A stretch of DNA of 64,000 nucleotides from Candidatus Limicola stercorigallinarum (GCA_018711625.1 DVID01000047.1:1-64000); one strand, 5' to 3'; counted from the stretch's first letter, positions 35,301 to 44,834 are shown. Notes: generated by a model not told the origin, from the sequence alone. Numbers and translations are program-made.

Positions 35301-38300
35301 TTTAACCCAATGACCGTAACCGGTACGGCGTCTGAGCCCGCGGCGAGTGCGACTATTCCGGCGGCGTTGCTGAAATATAGCTATGATGAAGGCGCGTCCA
35401 ACGAGTTTACCGTCGAGGTGAAGGCGAGCTATCAGAACGAGGAGTACTCTGACACCGCTACTATCTCCCTCGCTTCGCGTCCTGCGGTGGTGGACCTGGC
35501 CTCACTTCCGAGCTATTACATTCTGGATACTCAACGCTCGCAGCAGCTTTCCTGGACCATCGAGCATTTTGACCGCGCGGACGACAATCTTGATGACGTC
35601 TTCAAGTTCCAGCTGACCAAGAACGATGAAGAAGTAGACACGGAAGACGTTGTGCTCTCTCGCAATGGTGGTACCGCCACGGGAGGCCATACGATCGACC
35701 TGGGTGATGTGCAGGCTAATCCCGGCGATCCCACAAGCTATCGTGACGTTTACACCGTGACCGTGCAGGCCAAGAACGGCACAGATTCCACCTGGAGTTA
35801 CGACTCGTTCATCCTTTATGTTTACGATGCTGAGGCGCTGCAGATTCTGGTGGACGGAAAGGCCAAAGATGGCACACTTGTGATGTCCAACCGTGAGGTC
35901 ATCTCCCAGATGAGCCAAGAGGATATCCTTGCCTTCAATCGCGACATCTCGCTCAAAAATGCCATTTCCATCAACTATGGCGAATATGCGTGGCAGGAAC
36001 TGGCCGACCAGATTGCCTGGGCGTCCTCCAACAGCTCCGTTGCGAGCGTGAACTATCAGCAGGGCACTCTCTACGAGAACATCGAGAACTTCGCCTACAC
36101 GAGCTATCGCCCTACCGAGGACTTCGTGCTCTCCGGTCTCTCGGACGGCGAGGTCTCGGTGACGGCCACACACAAGCTCACCGGCATGGAGGACCTGCTC
36201 GACGTGAAGGTGGAGACGCTCACCGACAAGCTCTACCTGTTCCAGTGCTACCCGCAGGCTACAACCACGTTGAGCTTTGACATCTACACCGATGCCGAGC
36301 ATAGTGCCACCGAGCACGTGACCATCACTTCTGAGGGCGATGGTCGCGCCGCCTACTACGCGGAGCATGGCATTGCGAGCGACGTCTACTGCACGAGCAC
36401 GGGTGATGACGGCTATACCTATCTGGGCACGTTCTATCAGGCAGCTCTCAAATCAGGCGAGCAGGATTCCACCAAGCTCGAGCTCTACCCCGTGAACAAC
36501 CTCCAGATGCGGCGTGCGGCGTACGCTTACGTGTATCTCAAGAACCCGAACGGTACGCCCTACAAGGGAAGCATCACCTTCCGCGGCGGCGTGTACGTGA
36601 ACGACAAGTACGTCGAAGGGGCTCAGTTCAAACTCAACGGTGCCGGCGATGTGACCACCCCGGGCAATCAGGACACAACGGTCGAACTTTCTGACACCAG
36701 CGGCAAGCTCGAGGTCACCATGGACCAGACCCAGTGGGGCCTTGAGGAAGGCGCTGTAACTGCTGGAGATAAAGTAGAGTACGTCTTCCAGATAGAGATG
36801 GATGGCGGTACGGATTACCTGCCTATGATGCTCCAGATAAACGGCACCACCAACGAGCACGCCGTGGTTGGTTCTGGCGAGACCGTTGCCACGTTTAGGC
36901 AGAACGAGGAGCAGGGAAAACATCCCTTTATTATGTATCAGGTCGGTGTATATGGGGCGAATGGCGCCCCTCGGGATGTGCTTGACTACACTGGCAAAAT
37001 TGGCCCCACGGACGATTTTACTGAAGCCTCTCTCACAGCTATGGTTATGTGGTGGGGAGAAGAGGCGTCGGCGGATGAGGCGACCGTCGCTCTTTCTACT
37101 GCAGACAACGCAGTAGTGGGCGCTTCGAGTCAGCATCACAGACTCTCTAATACGGCCTATCCCTTCTCCGATGCCCTTATAACGGAGTACACGGTTCAGC
37201 TCAACCAGGAATCTCTTGACGGTGTTATCAGGTCTGGTGCAGCGACAAGTGCCCGACTCAACTACTATCGCGACGGCGAAAACCTCGTGCGCTCTGAAGA
37301 GCTCCCATTCAAGTTGTGCAATTTGGTCGGTGTCGGTCGCGTCGAGGATCAAACTGTCATTACCGATATGTTGCATGATATGGGTTCATTTGCTGGTACT
37401 AATGCTGAAAATGATGGTTCCATGAGCGGGGGCGACGAGTTTGTGGGCGTGCTGCTCAATCTCGTTGCGACTGACGATTACACCACAGGGGACGACAAGC
37501 TCTTCTCTATACAACTAGCCCCAACCGATGATCCAACCAAGTTCCTGGGATTCATTGAGGCAAACGTCGGCAATATGTCTGATGTCGATCAGGTCACGGG
37601 CGTATACGGAAACACGGGTAGTACCGAGGACTTTGACTACACGCCGGGTATCAGCGAGATGATGATGCTTTCGGGAATGCGGACGCCCCAGCAGTATGCC
37701 TTTAGTCAGATGGATGACTATAACAAGTCCATGCTTCATCGCGGCGTGCGCAATCTCTCGTTTGACATCGGCGGCTATGCCGAGACGCTCATCTACTACA
37801 ACGAGAACACCGGAAAGTGGAGCATCCAGATTCTCAACGGCGGCTTTAACGCCGGCGGTGGCATGAGCTACACCTGGAACTACAACACCATGTGCGGTCC
37901 CATTCCCTTCACGGCGTCGCTCACCGCGGGTGGCACCGCGGAGGTCTCCATGGACGCGCTCACGGTGAGCTATCTCAACGCGACCAACTTTGAATATGAT
38001 TTTGGCAACGACTTCCTCACCCAGCTGCGCATCTACCTATACCTGCGCTTCTTTGCGGGGGTGGGCTTCGACTATTCCATCGTCGCCTTTAAGTTGGGCG
38101 TGTTTGGACAGGTGGACCTGGACATGCAGTTCCAGTGGCTCAACCGTCCTTACATGGATTCGACCGACCGCATCATCAATGCGGCGGACGCGCACGCCAA
38201 CCGCGATGAGAACGGTGTAGAGCAAGATTACAACCTGGACGGGCAGCACTTTGAGATAACCGGGCAGGTTGGCCTTGAGTTCATCATGAAGCTGCTGTTC

Positions 38301-41300
38301 ATCAGCTACGAGAAGGTGCTGTTCTCCTACAGCTTCAACTTGCTCGATGAGAGCACGGGGGACTGGGAGCAGATTCAGACGAGCTGGGCAGCCAACTCGG
38401 CAGCGCAGCGCAAGGCAATCGAGGATCTGCTGGGCAACGGCTCGGCAACGCTGAGCGATGTAGGCGGTCAGCAGATGGTGTCGCTCAACCTGGCGCCCAC
38501 CGTTGAAAGCCGCGATTACCTCTCCCAGGGTGACCGCACCTGGAACGGCGGAGGAATCCAACTCTTCTCGCTCGATAAAGAAAACGGGCTTGAGGACCTG
38601 GAGACCAACTCCTACCCGTACGCCAACCCCGTGGTGACCGACGACGGCGAGCTCTTGGCGTATGTGACCGATCGGGATTCTATTAATGCCGAGGACACGC
38701 GCGTCGCGTGGGCAACAAAGTCAGGCGACTCTTATACCAAGGGTGGTGAGCTCCCAACACCTAAGGGTGAGGACGGCGGCTACGGCGACAGCCAGCTCTC
38801 GCTCGGAGGTGTAAGCAACGGTGCCGTTGCAGCTTGGACGTGCCAGACCGTCAGTGTCGCCAAGGATGAGGGTGCGACCCTTACCGATGAAGACCAGATG
38901 ATCATGATGAACGGCACGGATGTCTACGCCTCGGTGTGGGACGGCTCGAGCTGGACGACCACGCGCCTCTCTGACAACAGCTCTCCGGACATGGCTCCCG
39001 TCGTGGCAACCAACGGCAAGACGGGCAATGGCTTGCGTGCCGTGGTGGCGTGGCGCTCCGTGCAGTCGAGCGGGCGCGAGGTCAACGCCGACGGCACGAT
39101 GATGACCAATCCCACCGATTTCGACCTCAAGGACACCATCGTCTACAAGGTTTACGAGAACGGGAAGTGGAGCGAGGCAGAGGCTGAGACCCTGTACAAC
39201 GGCACCTCCGGTTCGGTGAAGGGCATCGTGGCCGCCATGCTCGAAGATGGCACGGCGGCGGTTGCCTACACGCTTGACAAGGGTGCCGCGCCCGAGGGCA
39301 TATCCACCATGAGCACCGGAGGTGACGCGACGGCGGACGATCGCGAGATTGCCTACGGCGTGATAGATGCCGAGGGCGAGGTAGTGCGCAGCGTCATTGC
39401 CACTAACGACGCCTACCTTGACGAGAACCCGCAGATTGCAGCGGTGACGTTCCCGGATGCGGGCGAGGACGGCAAGGGTGCCGAGCGGTTCGTGCTCGGC
39501 TGGTACTCCGAGCAGGGCGCCTCGTCCGATGGCGCGCAGGCGCTCGATGGCGGCACGGGCGAAACGCAGGGCGACGCGACCTCCGACATCCGCCTGCTCG
39601 ACTTTGATGCTAACGGCGCCGCCACGCAGCTGCTGCCCGATTCGCTCGGCGACGTCGCGGCAGACATCGACGTGTCCATCACCTCGAACTTCCGCTTCAC
39701 CAAGAATGCCGAGACCATCAACGACCTTTCGATCCTGTGGGTGGAGCGCGCCGCGGGAGAGCTTGGCGGCACCTCGGGCAGCGAAGGCGCTTCTGGTGAC
39801 GACGGCTCTAAGCCTGTTGCCGGCGCCGAGCGCGACGTGCTCAAGGGCGTGAAGTTCTACGCCTACGGCGCTGACAACGAGCTCGTGCGCACGACGGGCG
39901 CCATCGACGTGGCGGAGATGGGCGGTGGCACGCTTATCGATCACTTCGACGCCTACGTGAGCGATTCCACAAACAACACGGTGAGGGCCGTGATTCTGGG
40001 CACCACCTACGGCGAGGGCGGCAAGACGGTCACCCGGACCGCCGAGACCGTGGCGGGCGACACCGTGAGCTTCACGGTGCCCCAGAGCGAGAGCGGCATG
40101 TACACGGCGACCGAGAGCTACGCGGACGGCATCGAGGTCCCGGGCTTCGTCGCGGACTACGAGACCGTGCGTCTGGGCGCCACCACGCAGATCCAGTTCA
40201 CCATAAAGAACATGGGCATCCATGCGATCAATAAGCTGACAATCAAGGTGGGGGACATCGAAACCACCTACGGTGACGGGTCCGACGCGAGCAGGATCAA
40301 CCTGCTGCCCGGGCAGACCATTCAGCTCGCCGCGAACTACCGGGTGCCAGAGAACGGGGTCATAGACCCCGACTTTACCGTCACCGCCACATTTGATGAG
40401 GGAAGCGGGGCCGCGGGCAAAGCGGGCGGCAACGATACCAGCATCATGGGCGCGGTGGCGCGCACGTTCAGCGGCGAGGCCTCCTACAACGAGGCCAAGG
40501 GCACGGTCTATCTGGACCTGCCCGATGTCGAGGTCACGGATGCTTCGATCGTCTCGGAAAAGGAGGGCAAGCGCACGATCCAGATCAAGCTCAACAACCA
40601 TGCGGACGCAGCGCTTGTGAACTCCGGGCGCCAGGTGAAGCTGGGCTTTTACTCGGATGCTGCCTGTGAGACGCCCCTTGCAGCGAAGTATTTCTCGTCC
40701 GGCGACATCGAGGACTCGAGTGACGCCGCCTATGTGGTGACGGTTGATGACAATGCGAACCTGGCCATGGTCGACGACGGCGGCTATGCCGTGCAGGTCA
40801 CCTTCGACGCCGCACAGTTCGCGAAGGATGCCAAGGGCGATGACGCCGCTGAGGTCGAGGAGATTCCGGATACAGGCATTCCTGTATATGCGCGAGTTTG
40901 GGTCGAGGACACCGCAGACGCCGAGCCGCAGGAGCTGGGCGATCCGGTCCCCTCGAACAACTACGGCAACGTGACGGCTGAGAACCTGGCGGTGCGCACG
41001 GGCGAGGAGGTCTCCATCAACAGCGCCATGACGGTGGACGACGCGGGCACCACGGTGACCGTGGACCTTCAGAACAACCGCCTGGCGCAGAAGACCACCG
41101 GTAACCTCATCGTCACCCTACTCGATGCAGATGGCAAGGTAATCGCCCAGCAGCAGAGCTATAAGCAAGGCACGGAAGAGGGTGAAGGTAACGGCCTCAT
41201 CACCCTTGGGGGCGAGGGTGTCGAGACGCGGACGTTCACCTTCGAAGGCGTGACGAATGCCGCCGAGGTGCGCGTGACCTACTCCGACGCAGTGCTCGAT

Positions 41301-42413
41301 AAGGACAACGCAAGGCTCGCCTCCGTGAGCGTTGACGGCGTGGCGCTCACCTATGACGAGGCAACGAAGACGTGGACGGGCTCGGGCGACAACCTGCCGC
41401 AGAGCTTGGTGACCATCGTCCCTGAGAACCTGGACGCCACGGTGACCGTGAACGGCAAGCCTTACAGCGCCTACCTGCAATCGTTCAGCAGGGGCGAGAA
41501 CCGCTTCGAGATTGTGGTGACCGCGCCCGACGGCATGACGACCGGAACCTATTACCTGGTCATCGCAAACAACGTGCCCTTGCCGGCGCCAACCGGGAAT
41601 CCGGTGACAGTTGCCGAGGGTAACGGGCACGGGACGGTGGAGGTCGACCCCGAACGCGCGCGGGAGGGGCAGACCGTGACCGTGACGCCTGCTCCGGACG
41701 AGGGTTATGCTGTGGAATCCGTGACGGTGACCACCGAGGATGGCACGGAGGTGCCCGTGACCGAGGGCGAGGACGGCATCTGGACCTTCACGATGCCCGC
41801 CGGGCCCGTGACGGTCGAGGTTGGCTTCCATTGCCTTGGCGGCGAAGCGTGCCCCACGCGCCCCTTCGGCGACGTGCCGGTGGACGCCTGGTACCACGAC
41901 ACCATGGACTGGGCGGTTGAGGAGGGCCTGCTCACCGGCTATGAGGATGGGACGATCGGCCCGGACAACACGCTTTCCCGCAGCCAGCTCGTAACAATGC
42001 TTTGGCGTCGCGCCGGCTCGCCCGAGACGGACGCGGAGCTCACGTTCACCGACTGCGACCCGGATGCTTTCTATGCCGAGGCGGTCGCCTGGGCGGCGTC
42101 CGAGGGGATCGTCATGGGTTATGGCGACGGGTCGAGCTTCGGCCCCGAGGACCCGGTGACCCGCGAGCAGCTTGCCGTCATCTTCTGGCGGCAGGCTGGC
42201 GAGCCCGAGGCGTCGACGGATCTCTCCGCGTTCACAGACGGCTCCTCTGCCTCGGCATATGCTGTGCCCGCTCTCAAGTGGGCAGTGGAGACGAGCCTCC
42301 TCTTCGGCTTCTCCGACGGCACCCTCGCCCCGGGCGGAGCCCTCAGCCGCGCTCAGACGGCGGCGATGTTCATGCGCCAGGCCGAGGCTGAGTCAGAAGG
42401 GGCGGAAGAGTAG
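32331..42413 (+). CDS. Giant multidomain SLH surface protein (3360 residues)
   Basis: This is a secreted surface protein with an N-terminal signal (VVAVLTALLLFDASPIPAMAS, ending near residue 29). A helical acidic region follows, then many beta-sandwich domains. Recognisable parts are an Ig-like group-2 segment near 857-910 (VAAIDKDGNITPTGTGTASF), a beta-propeller-like region around 2100-2500, a CARDB-like domain near 2604-2690, a cadherin-like sandwich near 2990-3080 and a repeat domain near 3091-3166 (GNGHGTVEVDP..EGQTVTVTPAPDEGY). Three SLH domains end the chain (about 3178-3355; FGDVPVDAWYHDTMDWAVEEGLLTGY) and would bind cell-wall polymer. There is no LPXTG signal. Base composition drops sharply at 33240-34650 and 36890-37740, suggesting mosaic origin. 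The ATG at 32331 follows GGAAGGGAG. Adhesin or scaffold function is a guess. Confidence 0.85.
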   Translation: MLHGWKRIVVAVLTALLLFDASPIPAMASVLSNAPAENEQILSELGSIAGSEDEAERYYELMERYGLLDEDRNPVESWTIQMDGKDVTLDEIRATLAGDYDAAKTVTVDGTPVTLGDLDTMLQIEDYVAHVKDTYFSDQEWTDEQKASLESLENQINSEGIEILGTEGELTFPSGVDHNLRLKVEAEDTAENGQDYTVTVSTADGQPVKKEVTFDYVALSGSVTAEGSGTAAIPVDQSSTTVTVKVGSAAGSTNGDSVFVLSLFNVKNALFEGDATAWNKTVKVKQQFDKVYIKTETVRFGSFEGDGQGLVAFNNSEGATTHNLNYGNQEIYDLMTNNQYKSVSASLPDLSSALYPGQYEISLVMPSLSVAADQQGLLFRDMVGSELYDMTSYFNPDECAAILQQTFGSVVDDPFYYLRIRQAFEKNPSGSRFSYAGGHMRVLLQREDDGNVQSQEMWQGTVPELTTQEYDPDNPPSGGQLTVDGSIGGTESSKTSVVMEMQASRYNIYDEDETNGYRLTVQYSMLPSTVNVRADVTYREATEQTTARFTVPSGSFYPGQQVPISVDLGFPIEITDDMVLSCDNGKKLVPVEIGSTSSVATYLYTVDSADGSSIVVNGGGKTLGGRGANERDITVTLPDQTEINDSLSAAQLITPDKREALESISAIVNEPVDNPVVHVSVATNPNEKMTAWLVAELSDNQSADGQYGTASSLTVAVDGGEPVALTAPLNLADGEPLVLSADVAIDRNITDSDVTHYIELYIDGSIAVGFGCTAIQEPVVFITEEDLSPVISVKDAEGKDYVFADDTHTIYAQDAPKIKASIGLAQGKDFSFGDTSNATTFTKNDDGTFVFVDPDADFAWRSTAPDVAAIDKDGNITPTGTGTASFELVALNGSVEVGGVSQMVTKTASYTFTSGGGEQQTLEALNFGAGLTPFLLIPNDELTAVDGQGVTVYWSSNLCDKNGDEPTSFTVEVKNEKGEAIEVPEGAEGVFNPMTVTGTASEPAASATIPAALLKYSYDEGASNEFTVEVKASYQNEEYSDTATISLASRPAVVDLASLPSYYILDTQRSQQLSWTIEHFDRADDNLDDVFKFQLTKNDEEVDTEDVVLSRNGGTATGGHTIDLGDVQANPGDPTSYRDVYTVTVQAKNGTDSTWSYDSFILYVYDAEALQILVDGKAKDGTLVMSNREVISQMSQEDILAFNRDISLKNAISINYGEYAWQELADQIAWASSNSSVASVNYQQGTLYENIENFAYTSYRPTEDFVLSGLSDGEVSVTATHKLTGMEDLLDVKVETLTDKLYLFQCYPQATTTLSFDIYTDAEHSATEHVTITSEGDGRAAYYAEHGIASDVYCTSTGDDGYTYLGTFYQAALKSGEQDSTKLELYPVNNLQMRRAAYAYVYLKNPNGTPYKGSITFRGGVYVNDKYVEGAQFKLNGAGDVTTPGNQDTTVELSDTSGKLEVTMDQTQWGLEEGAVTAGDKVEYVFQIEMDGGTDYLPMMLQINGTTNEHAVVGSGETVATFRQNEEQGKHPFIMYQVGVYGANGAPRDVLDYTGKIGPTDDFTEASLTAMVMWWGEEASADEATVALSTADNAVVGASSQHHRLSNTAYPFSDALITEYTVQLNQESLDGVIRSGAATSARLNYYRDGENLVRSEELPFKLCNLVGVGRVEDQTVITDMLHDMGSFAGTNAENDGSMSGGDEFVGVLLNLVATDDYTTGDDKLFSIQLAPTDDPTKFLGFIEANVGNMSDVDQVTGVYGNTGSTEDFDYTPGISEMMMLSGMRTPQQYAFSQMDDYNKSMLHRGVRNLSFDIGGYAETLIYYNENTGKWSIQILNGGFNAGGGMSYTWNYNTMCGPIPFTASLTAGGTAEVSMDALTVSYLNATNFEYDFGNDFLTQLRIYLYLRFFAGVGFDYSIVAFKLGVFGQVDLDMQFQWLNRPYMDSTDRIINAADAHANRDENGVEQDYNLDGQHFEITGQVGLEFIMKLLFISYEKVLFSYSFNLLDESTGDWEQIQTSWAANSAAQRKAIEDLLGNGSATLSDVGGQQMVSLNLAPTVESRDYLSQGDRTWNGGGIQLFSLDKENGLEDLETNSYPYANPVVTDDGELLAYVTDRDSINAEDTRVAWATKSGDSYTKGGELPTPKGEDGGYGDSQLSLGGVSNGAVAAWTCQTVSVAKDEGATLTDEDQMIMMNGTDVYASVWDGSSWTTTRLSDNSSPDMAPVVATNGKTGNGLRAVVAWRSVQSSGREVNADGTMMTNPTDFDLKDTIVYKVYENGKWSEAEAETLYNGTSGSVKGIVAAMLEDGTAAVAYTLDKGAAPEGISTMSTGGDATADDREIAYGVIDAEGEVVRSVIATNDAYLDENPQIAAVTFPDAGEDGKGAERFVLGWYSEQGASSDGAQALDGGTGETQGDATSDIRLLDFDANGAATQLLPDSLGDVAADIDVSITSNFRFTKNAETINDLSILWVERAAGELGGTSGSEGASGDDGSKPVAGAERDVLKGVKFYAYGADNELVRTTGAIDVAEMGGGTLIDHFDAYVSDSTNNTVRAVILGTTYGEGGKTVTRTAETVAGDTVSFTVPQSESGMYTATESYADGIEVPGFVADYETVRLGATTQIQFTIKNMGIHAINKLTIKVGDIETTYGDGSDASRINLLPGQTIQLAANYRVPENGVIDPDFTVTATFDEGSGAAGKAGGNDTSIMGAVARTFSGEASYNEAKGTVYLDLPDVEVTDASIVSEKEGKRTIQIKLNNHADAALVNSGRQVKLGFYSDAACETPLAAKYFSSGDIEDSSDAAYVVTVDDNANLAMVDDGGYAVQVTFDAAQFAKDAKGDDAAEVEEIPDTGIPVYARVWVEDTADAEPQELGDPVPSNNYGNVTAENLAVRTGEEVSINSAMTVDDAGTTVTVDLQNNRLAQKTTGNLIVTLLDADGKVIAQQQSYKQGTEEGEGNGLITLGGEGVETRTFTFEGVTNAAEVRVTYSDAVLDKDNARLASVSVDGVALTYDEATKTWTGSGDNLPQSLVTIVPENLDATVTVNGKPYSAYLQSFSRGENRFEIVVTAPDGMTTGTYYLVIANNVPLPAPTGNPVTVAEGNGHGTVEVDPERAREGQTVTVTPAPDEGYAVESVTVTTEDGTEVPVTEGEDGIWTFTMPAGPVTVEVGFHCLGGEACPTRPFGDVPVDAWYHDTMDWAVEEGLLTGYEDGTIGPDNTLSRSQLVTMLWRRAGSPETDAELTFTDCDPDAFYAEAVAWAASEGIVMGYGDGSSFGPEDPVTREQLAVIFWRQAGEPEASTDLSAFTDGSSASAYAVPALKWAVETSLLFGFSDGTLAPGGALSRAQTAAMFMRQAEAESEGAEE

Positions 42414-42436
42414 CTGTCACGTCTCAGCCTCCTTCC

Positions 42437-42474
42437 AACGGGCCCGTCCCAACTCCGGGGCGGGCCCGTTTCTC
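42437..42474 (+). terminator. Terminator of the giant SLH gene
   Basis: AACGGGCCCGTCCC pairs with GGGGCGGGCCCGTT around a short loop, followed by TCTC. It starts about 24 bases after the stop codon. Confidence 0.75.
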
Positions 42475-42526
42475 TTGGATGGACGGGGACGGGGTGTTTC
42501 ATCCACCCATTCATCCCAGTCGCGAG

Positions 42527-42596
42527 CGCTAGCTTGTTTTTTTGACGTTGAAGGAGTCTTAAAAGGGCTGTTCAAGGTCAAAAAAACAAGATAGCG
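42527..42596. repeat. Interspersed palindromic element, copy B
   Basis: A 70-base palindrome has arms CGCTAGCTTGTTTTTTTGAC and GTCAAAAAAACAAGATAGCG, extended inward by GTTGAA and TTCAAG, with a loop of about 18 bases. It is the sibling of the element at 30637-30708. It lies 52 bases after the terminator of the giant gene and 116 bases before rapZ; the remaining bases up to rapZ show nothing clear apart from the ribosome site GGAGG. Confidence 0.8.
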
Positions 42597-42712
42597 GTTT
42601 TCATGACATAATCGCTCCTCCCGATGCGACCGGGCACCCCACGATGTGTGGCGCACGCGTCGTTCATCGCACGCGGGTATACTGAGGGGACTGACCATTT
42701 GCAGGAGGCATC

Positions 42713-43654
42713 ATGGCTGACGTTACCCCTAACTCCATCACCGCGGCTGAACTGGCCGATCGCGTACCCGACATTGTGATCATCACGGGCATGTCCGGCT
42801 CTGGCCGCACGCAGGCCATGCACGTATTTGAGGACATGGGCTACTTCTGCATCGACAACCTGCCACCGCGCTTGGTGCTGCAGTTGGCACAGCTGGTGGG
42901 GATCAACACCGGCGTGGGACGCCACCTGGCCGTTACCTGCGACCTGCGCAGCCAGGGTCTCTTTGATGAGCTGCTCGATGTGATCGAGTCGCTCAAGGCG
43001 CACGAGATGTCGTGCAAGATTGTCTTTTTGGAGGCCTCGGACGAGGTGCTCATGCGTCGCTACAACGAGAACCGGCGCCGGCACCCGCTCGCCACGCCGG
43101 GGGAGACCACCGCGGACGCGATCCAACGCGAGCGCACCCAGCTGGCGAGCGTGCGCGCCCGCGCGGACATGATCATCGACACGAGCCGTATGCGCACCTC
43201 GGCGCTCCAGGGGCTTCTTCGCCGCGAGTTCTCGGAGCTCACTGACCAGCAGCTCATGGATGTGCAGGTGTTCAGCTTCGGCTTCAAGCACGGTCTGCCC
43301 GTTGAGGCCGACATTATGATTGACGTGCGCTTTTTGCCGAACCCCTTCTACGACCCCGAGATGCGTCCGCTCACGGGCCTCGATGAGAAAGTTTCCTCCT
43401 TCGTGCTTGGCCATCCCAAGACCAAGGAGTTTCTGGACGCTTGGTTCCGCCTGCTTGATGCCGTGATGCCGGGGTATGTGGCCGAGGGCAAGCCGCGCCT
43501 TTCCATTGCGATTGGCTGCACAGGTGGCCAGCACCGCAGCGTTGCCATCGCGGAGGCCACGGGCCACTATCTCGAGCGCCAGCAGTACCACGTGGGCATA
43601 TCGCACCGCGACCTGCCCCGTGCCAACATGACCGCCAACGGCGAGGCGCACTAG
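42713..43654 (+). CDS. rapZ: RNase adapter / nucleotide-binding protein RapZ (YvcJ)
   Basis: RapZ-family P-loop proteins link amino-sugar signals to small-RNA decay in enterobacteria; the role in actinobacteria is less clear. The 313-residue product has the P-loop IITGMSGSGRTQAMHVFEDMG (Arg in place of Lys, as I recall for actinobacterial members), the family motif YFCIDNLPPRLVLQL, and the C-terminal domain with DVRFLPNPFYDPEMRPLTGLD and IAIGCTGGQHRSVAIAE. It starts at ATG 42713 after GGAGG. The usual partner gene yvcK between rapZ and whiA is missing, and uvrC, often directly upstream, lies 21 kb away. Confidence 0.93.
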   Translation: MADVTPNSITAAELADRVPDIVIITGMSGSGRTQAMHVFEDMGYFCIDNLPPRLVLQLAQLVGINTGVGRHLAVTCDLRSQGLFDELLDVIESLKAHEMSCKIVFLEASDEVLMRRYNENRRRHPLATPGETTADAIQRERTQLASVRARADMIIDTSRMRTSALQGLLRREFSELTDQQLMDVQVFSFGFKHGLPVEADIMIDVRFLPNPFYDPEMRPLTGLDEKVSSFVLGHPKTKEFLDAWFRLLDAVMPGYVAEGKPRLSIAIGCTGGQHRSVAIAEATGHYLERQQYHVGISHRDLPRANMTANGEAH

Positions 43655-43785
43655 CCGCTCGACCTTCCGCGGGTCAAGAGGTCTTCCTCGACCCGGAGAA
43701 GATGGCACGCGCCTTGAGCTGCCCCTGTCCTGACTCCCCGCGCCTGAGGTACCATGGGTGAGGGTTGCCACGAGGGGAGGGTGCG

Positions 43786-44712
43786 ATGTCATTTACCGCC
43801 GAGGTGCGAGACGAGCTCGCGCGTTGCGAACCTACCTGCGAGTATTGCGGGCTTGCCACACTGGCGGCGCTTACGCGCGTGTGCGGTACGCTGTCGATCG
43901 TGGGGCCAGGACATTACCGGCTCTCGGTGGCGACCGAAACGGGCGCGGTGGCACGCACCATGATCGCGCTCACCCATTCGGTGCTCAAGCTCAAAACAGA
44001 ATTCACCGTGAGGCGCTCCGTGCTGCATAAGGTGCGCAACTACCTCATCACCCTGCCCGACCAGCCGGGGCTCGACAAGGCGCTCGTGCTCCTGGGAATT
44101 CTCAACCGCAAAGGCGGCCTCGTGCGGGGTGTTCCGAGGCACGTGGTGTCACGTCCGTGTTGCAGGCTCTCGTATATTCGCGGGGCGATTATCGCGGGCG
44201 GTTTTGTGGCCGACCCCCGGGGGGACTTCCATCTTGAGGTGGCCGTACAAGGCGAGGACCTTGCCCGCGCCCTGGCGGACCTCATCGAGCAAACAGGCGT
44301 CCACGCGCGTGTAAATGCGCGGAGGAGCGCACATGCGGTGTACCTCAAGAGCGCTACCGATATCTGCCGGCTGCTTGAATCGGTGGGGGCAAAGCGCAGC
44401 GTGCGCGATATCCAAGATGCCCGCGCCATGAAGTCGGTCAAAAACGAAGTGAATCGCCGCGTGAATGCCGAGGTGGCCAACCAAACGCGCAGCGCCGGGG
44501 CGGCTCAGCACCAGCTGGAGCTTATCGCTGAGCTTGAGGCGCGCGGTCTTCGCGACCAGTTGCCCGAGGCGCTTGCTGCCTTCTGTGACTTGCGCGAAGC
44601 GCACCCGGATCTTTCTCTGCGCGATCTGGGCGAGGTGTGCACGCCGCCGCTTTCAAAGTCTGCCTTGTACCATCGAGTGCTCCGCTTAGAAAAGCTTCTT
44701 GCCGAGGCGTAG
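43786..44712 (+). CDS. whiA: DNA-binding protein WhiA
   Basis: WhiA is a homing-endonuclease-fold protein with a C-terminal helix-turn-helix; it regulates sporulation in Streptomyces and division or lipid metabolism in other Gram-positives. The 308-residue product begins SFTAEVRDELAR, has the LAGLIDADG-like part with YIRGAIIAGGFVADPRGDFHLEV, and ends with a helix-turn-helix: HPDLSLRDLGEVCTPPLSKSALYHRVLRLEKL. The ATG at 43786 follows GAGGGGAGGG; a longer reading from 43765 is less likely. It is 131 bases after rapZ with no yvcK between. The host is not expected to sporulate. Confidence 0.94.
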   Translation: MSFTAEVRDELARCEPTCEYCGLATLAALTRVCGTLSIVGPGHYRLSVATETGAVARTMIALTHSVLKLKTEFTVRRSVLHKVRNYLITLPDQPGLDKALVLLGILNRKGGLVRGVPRHVVSRPCCRLSYIRGAIIAGGFVADPRGDFHLEVAVQGEDLARALADLIEQTGVHARVNARRSAHAVYLKSATDICRLLESVGAKRSVRDIQDARAMKSVKNEVNRRVNAEVANQTRSAGAAQHQLELIAELEARGLRDQLPEALAAFCDLREAHPDLSLRDLGEVCTPPLSKSALYHRVLRLEKLLAEA

Positions 44713-44834
44713 GCACACGGCCGATAAGCGTACAGCCGATGTGCAAGCACAGGACAACGTGACATAGTTTTTTGGCATACTATGCGGGGTTATACGTGTT
44801 AAATCGTTTTAATCCAGCATCTAAGTAGGTATTT

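Noticed and set aside
38721-40601. 626-codon open frame antisense to the giant SLH gene
   Set aside because: A shadow of the plus-strand frame; no start site or domain, and composition typical of antisense reading.
32331-42413. LPXTG sortase anchoring of the giant protein
   Set aside because: No LPXTG motif or C-terminal hydrophobic helix is present; the chain ends with three SLH domains.
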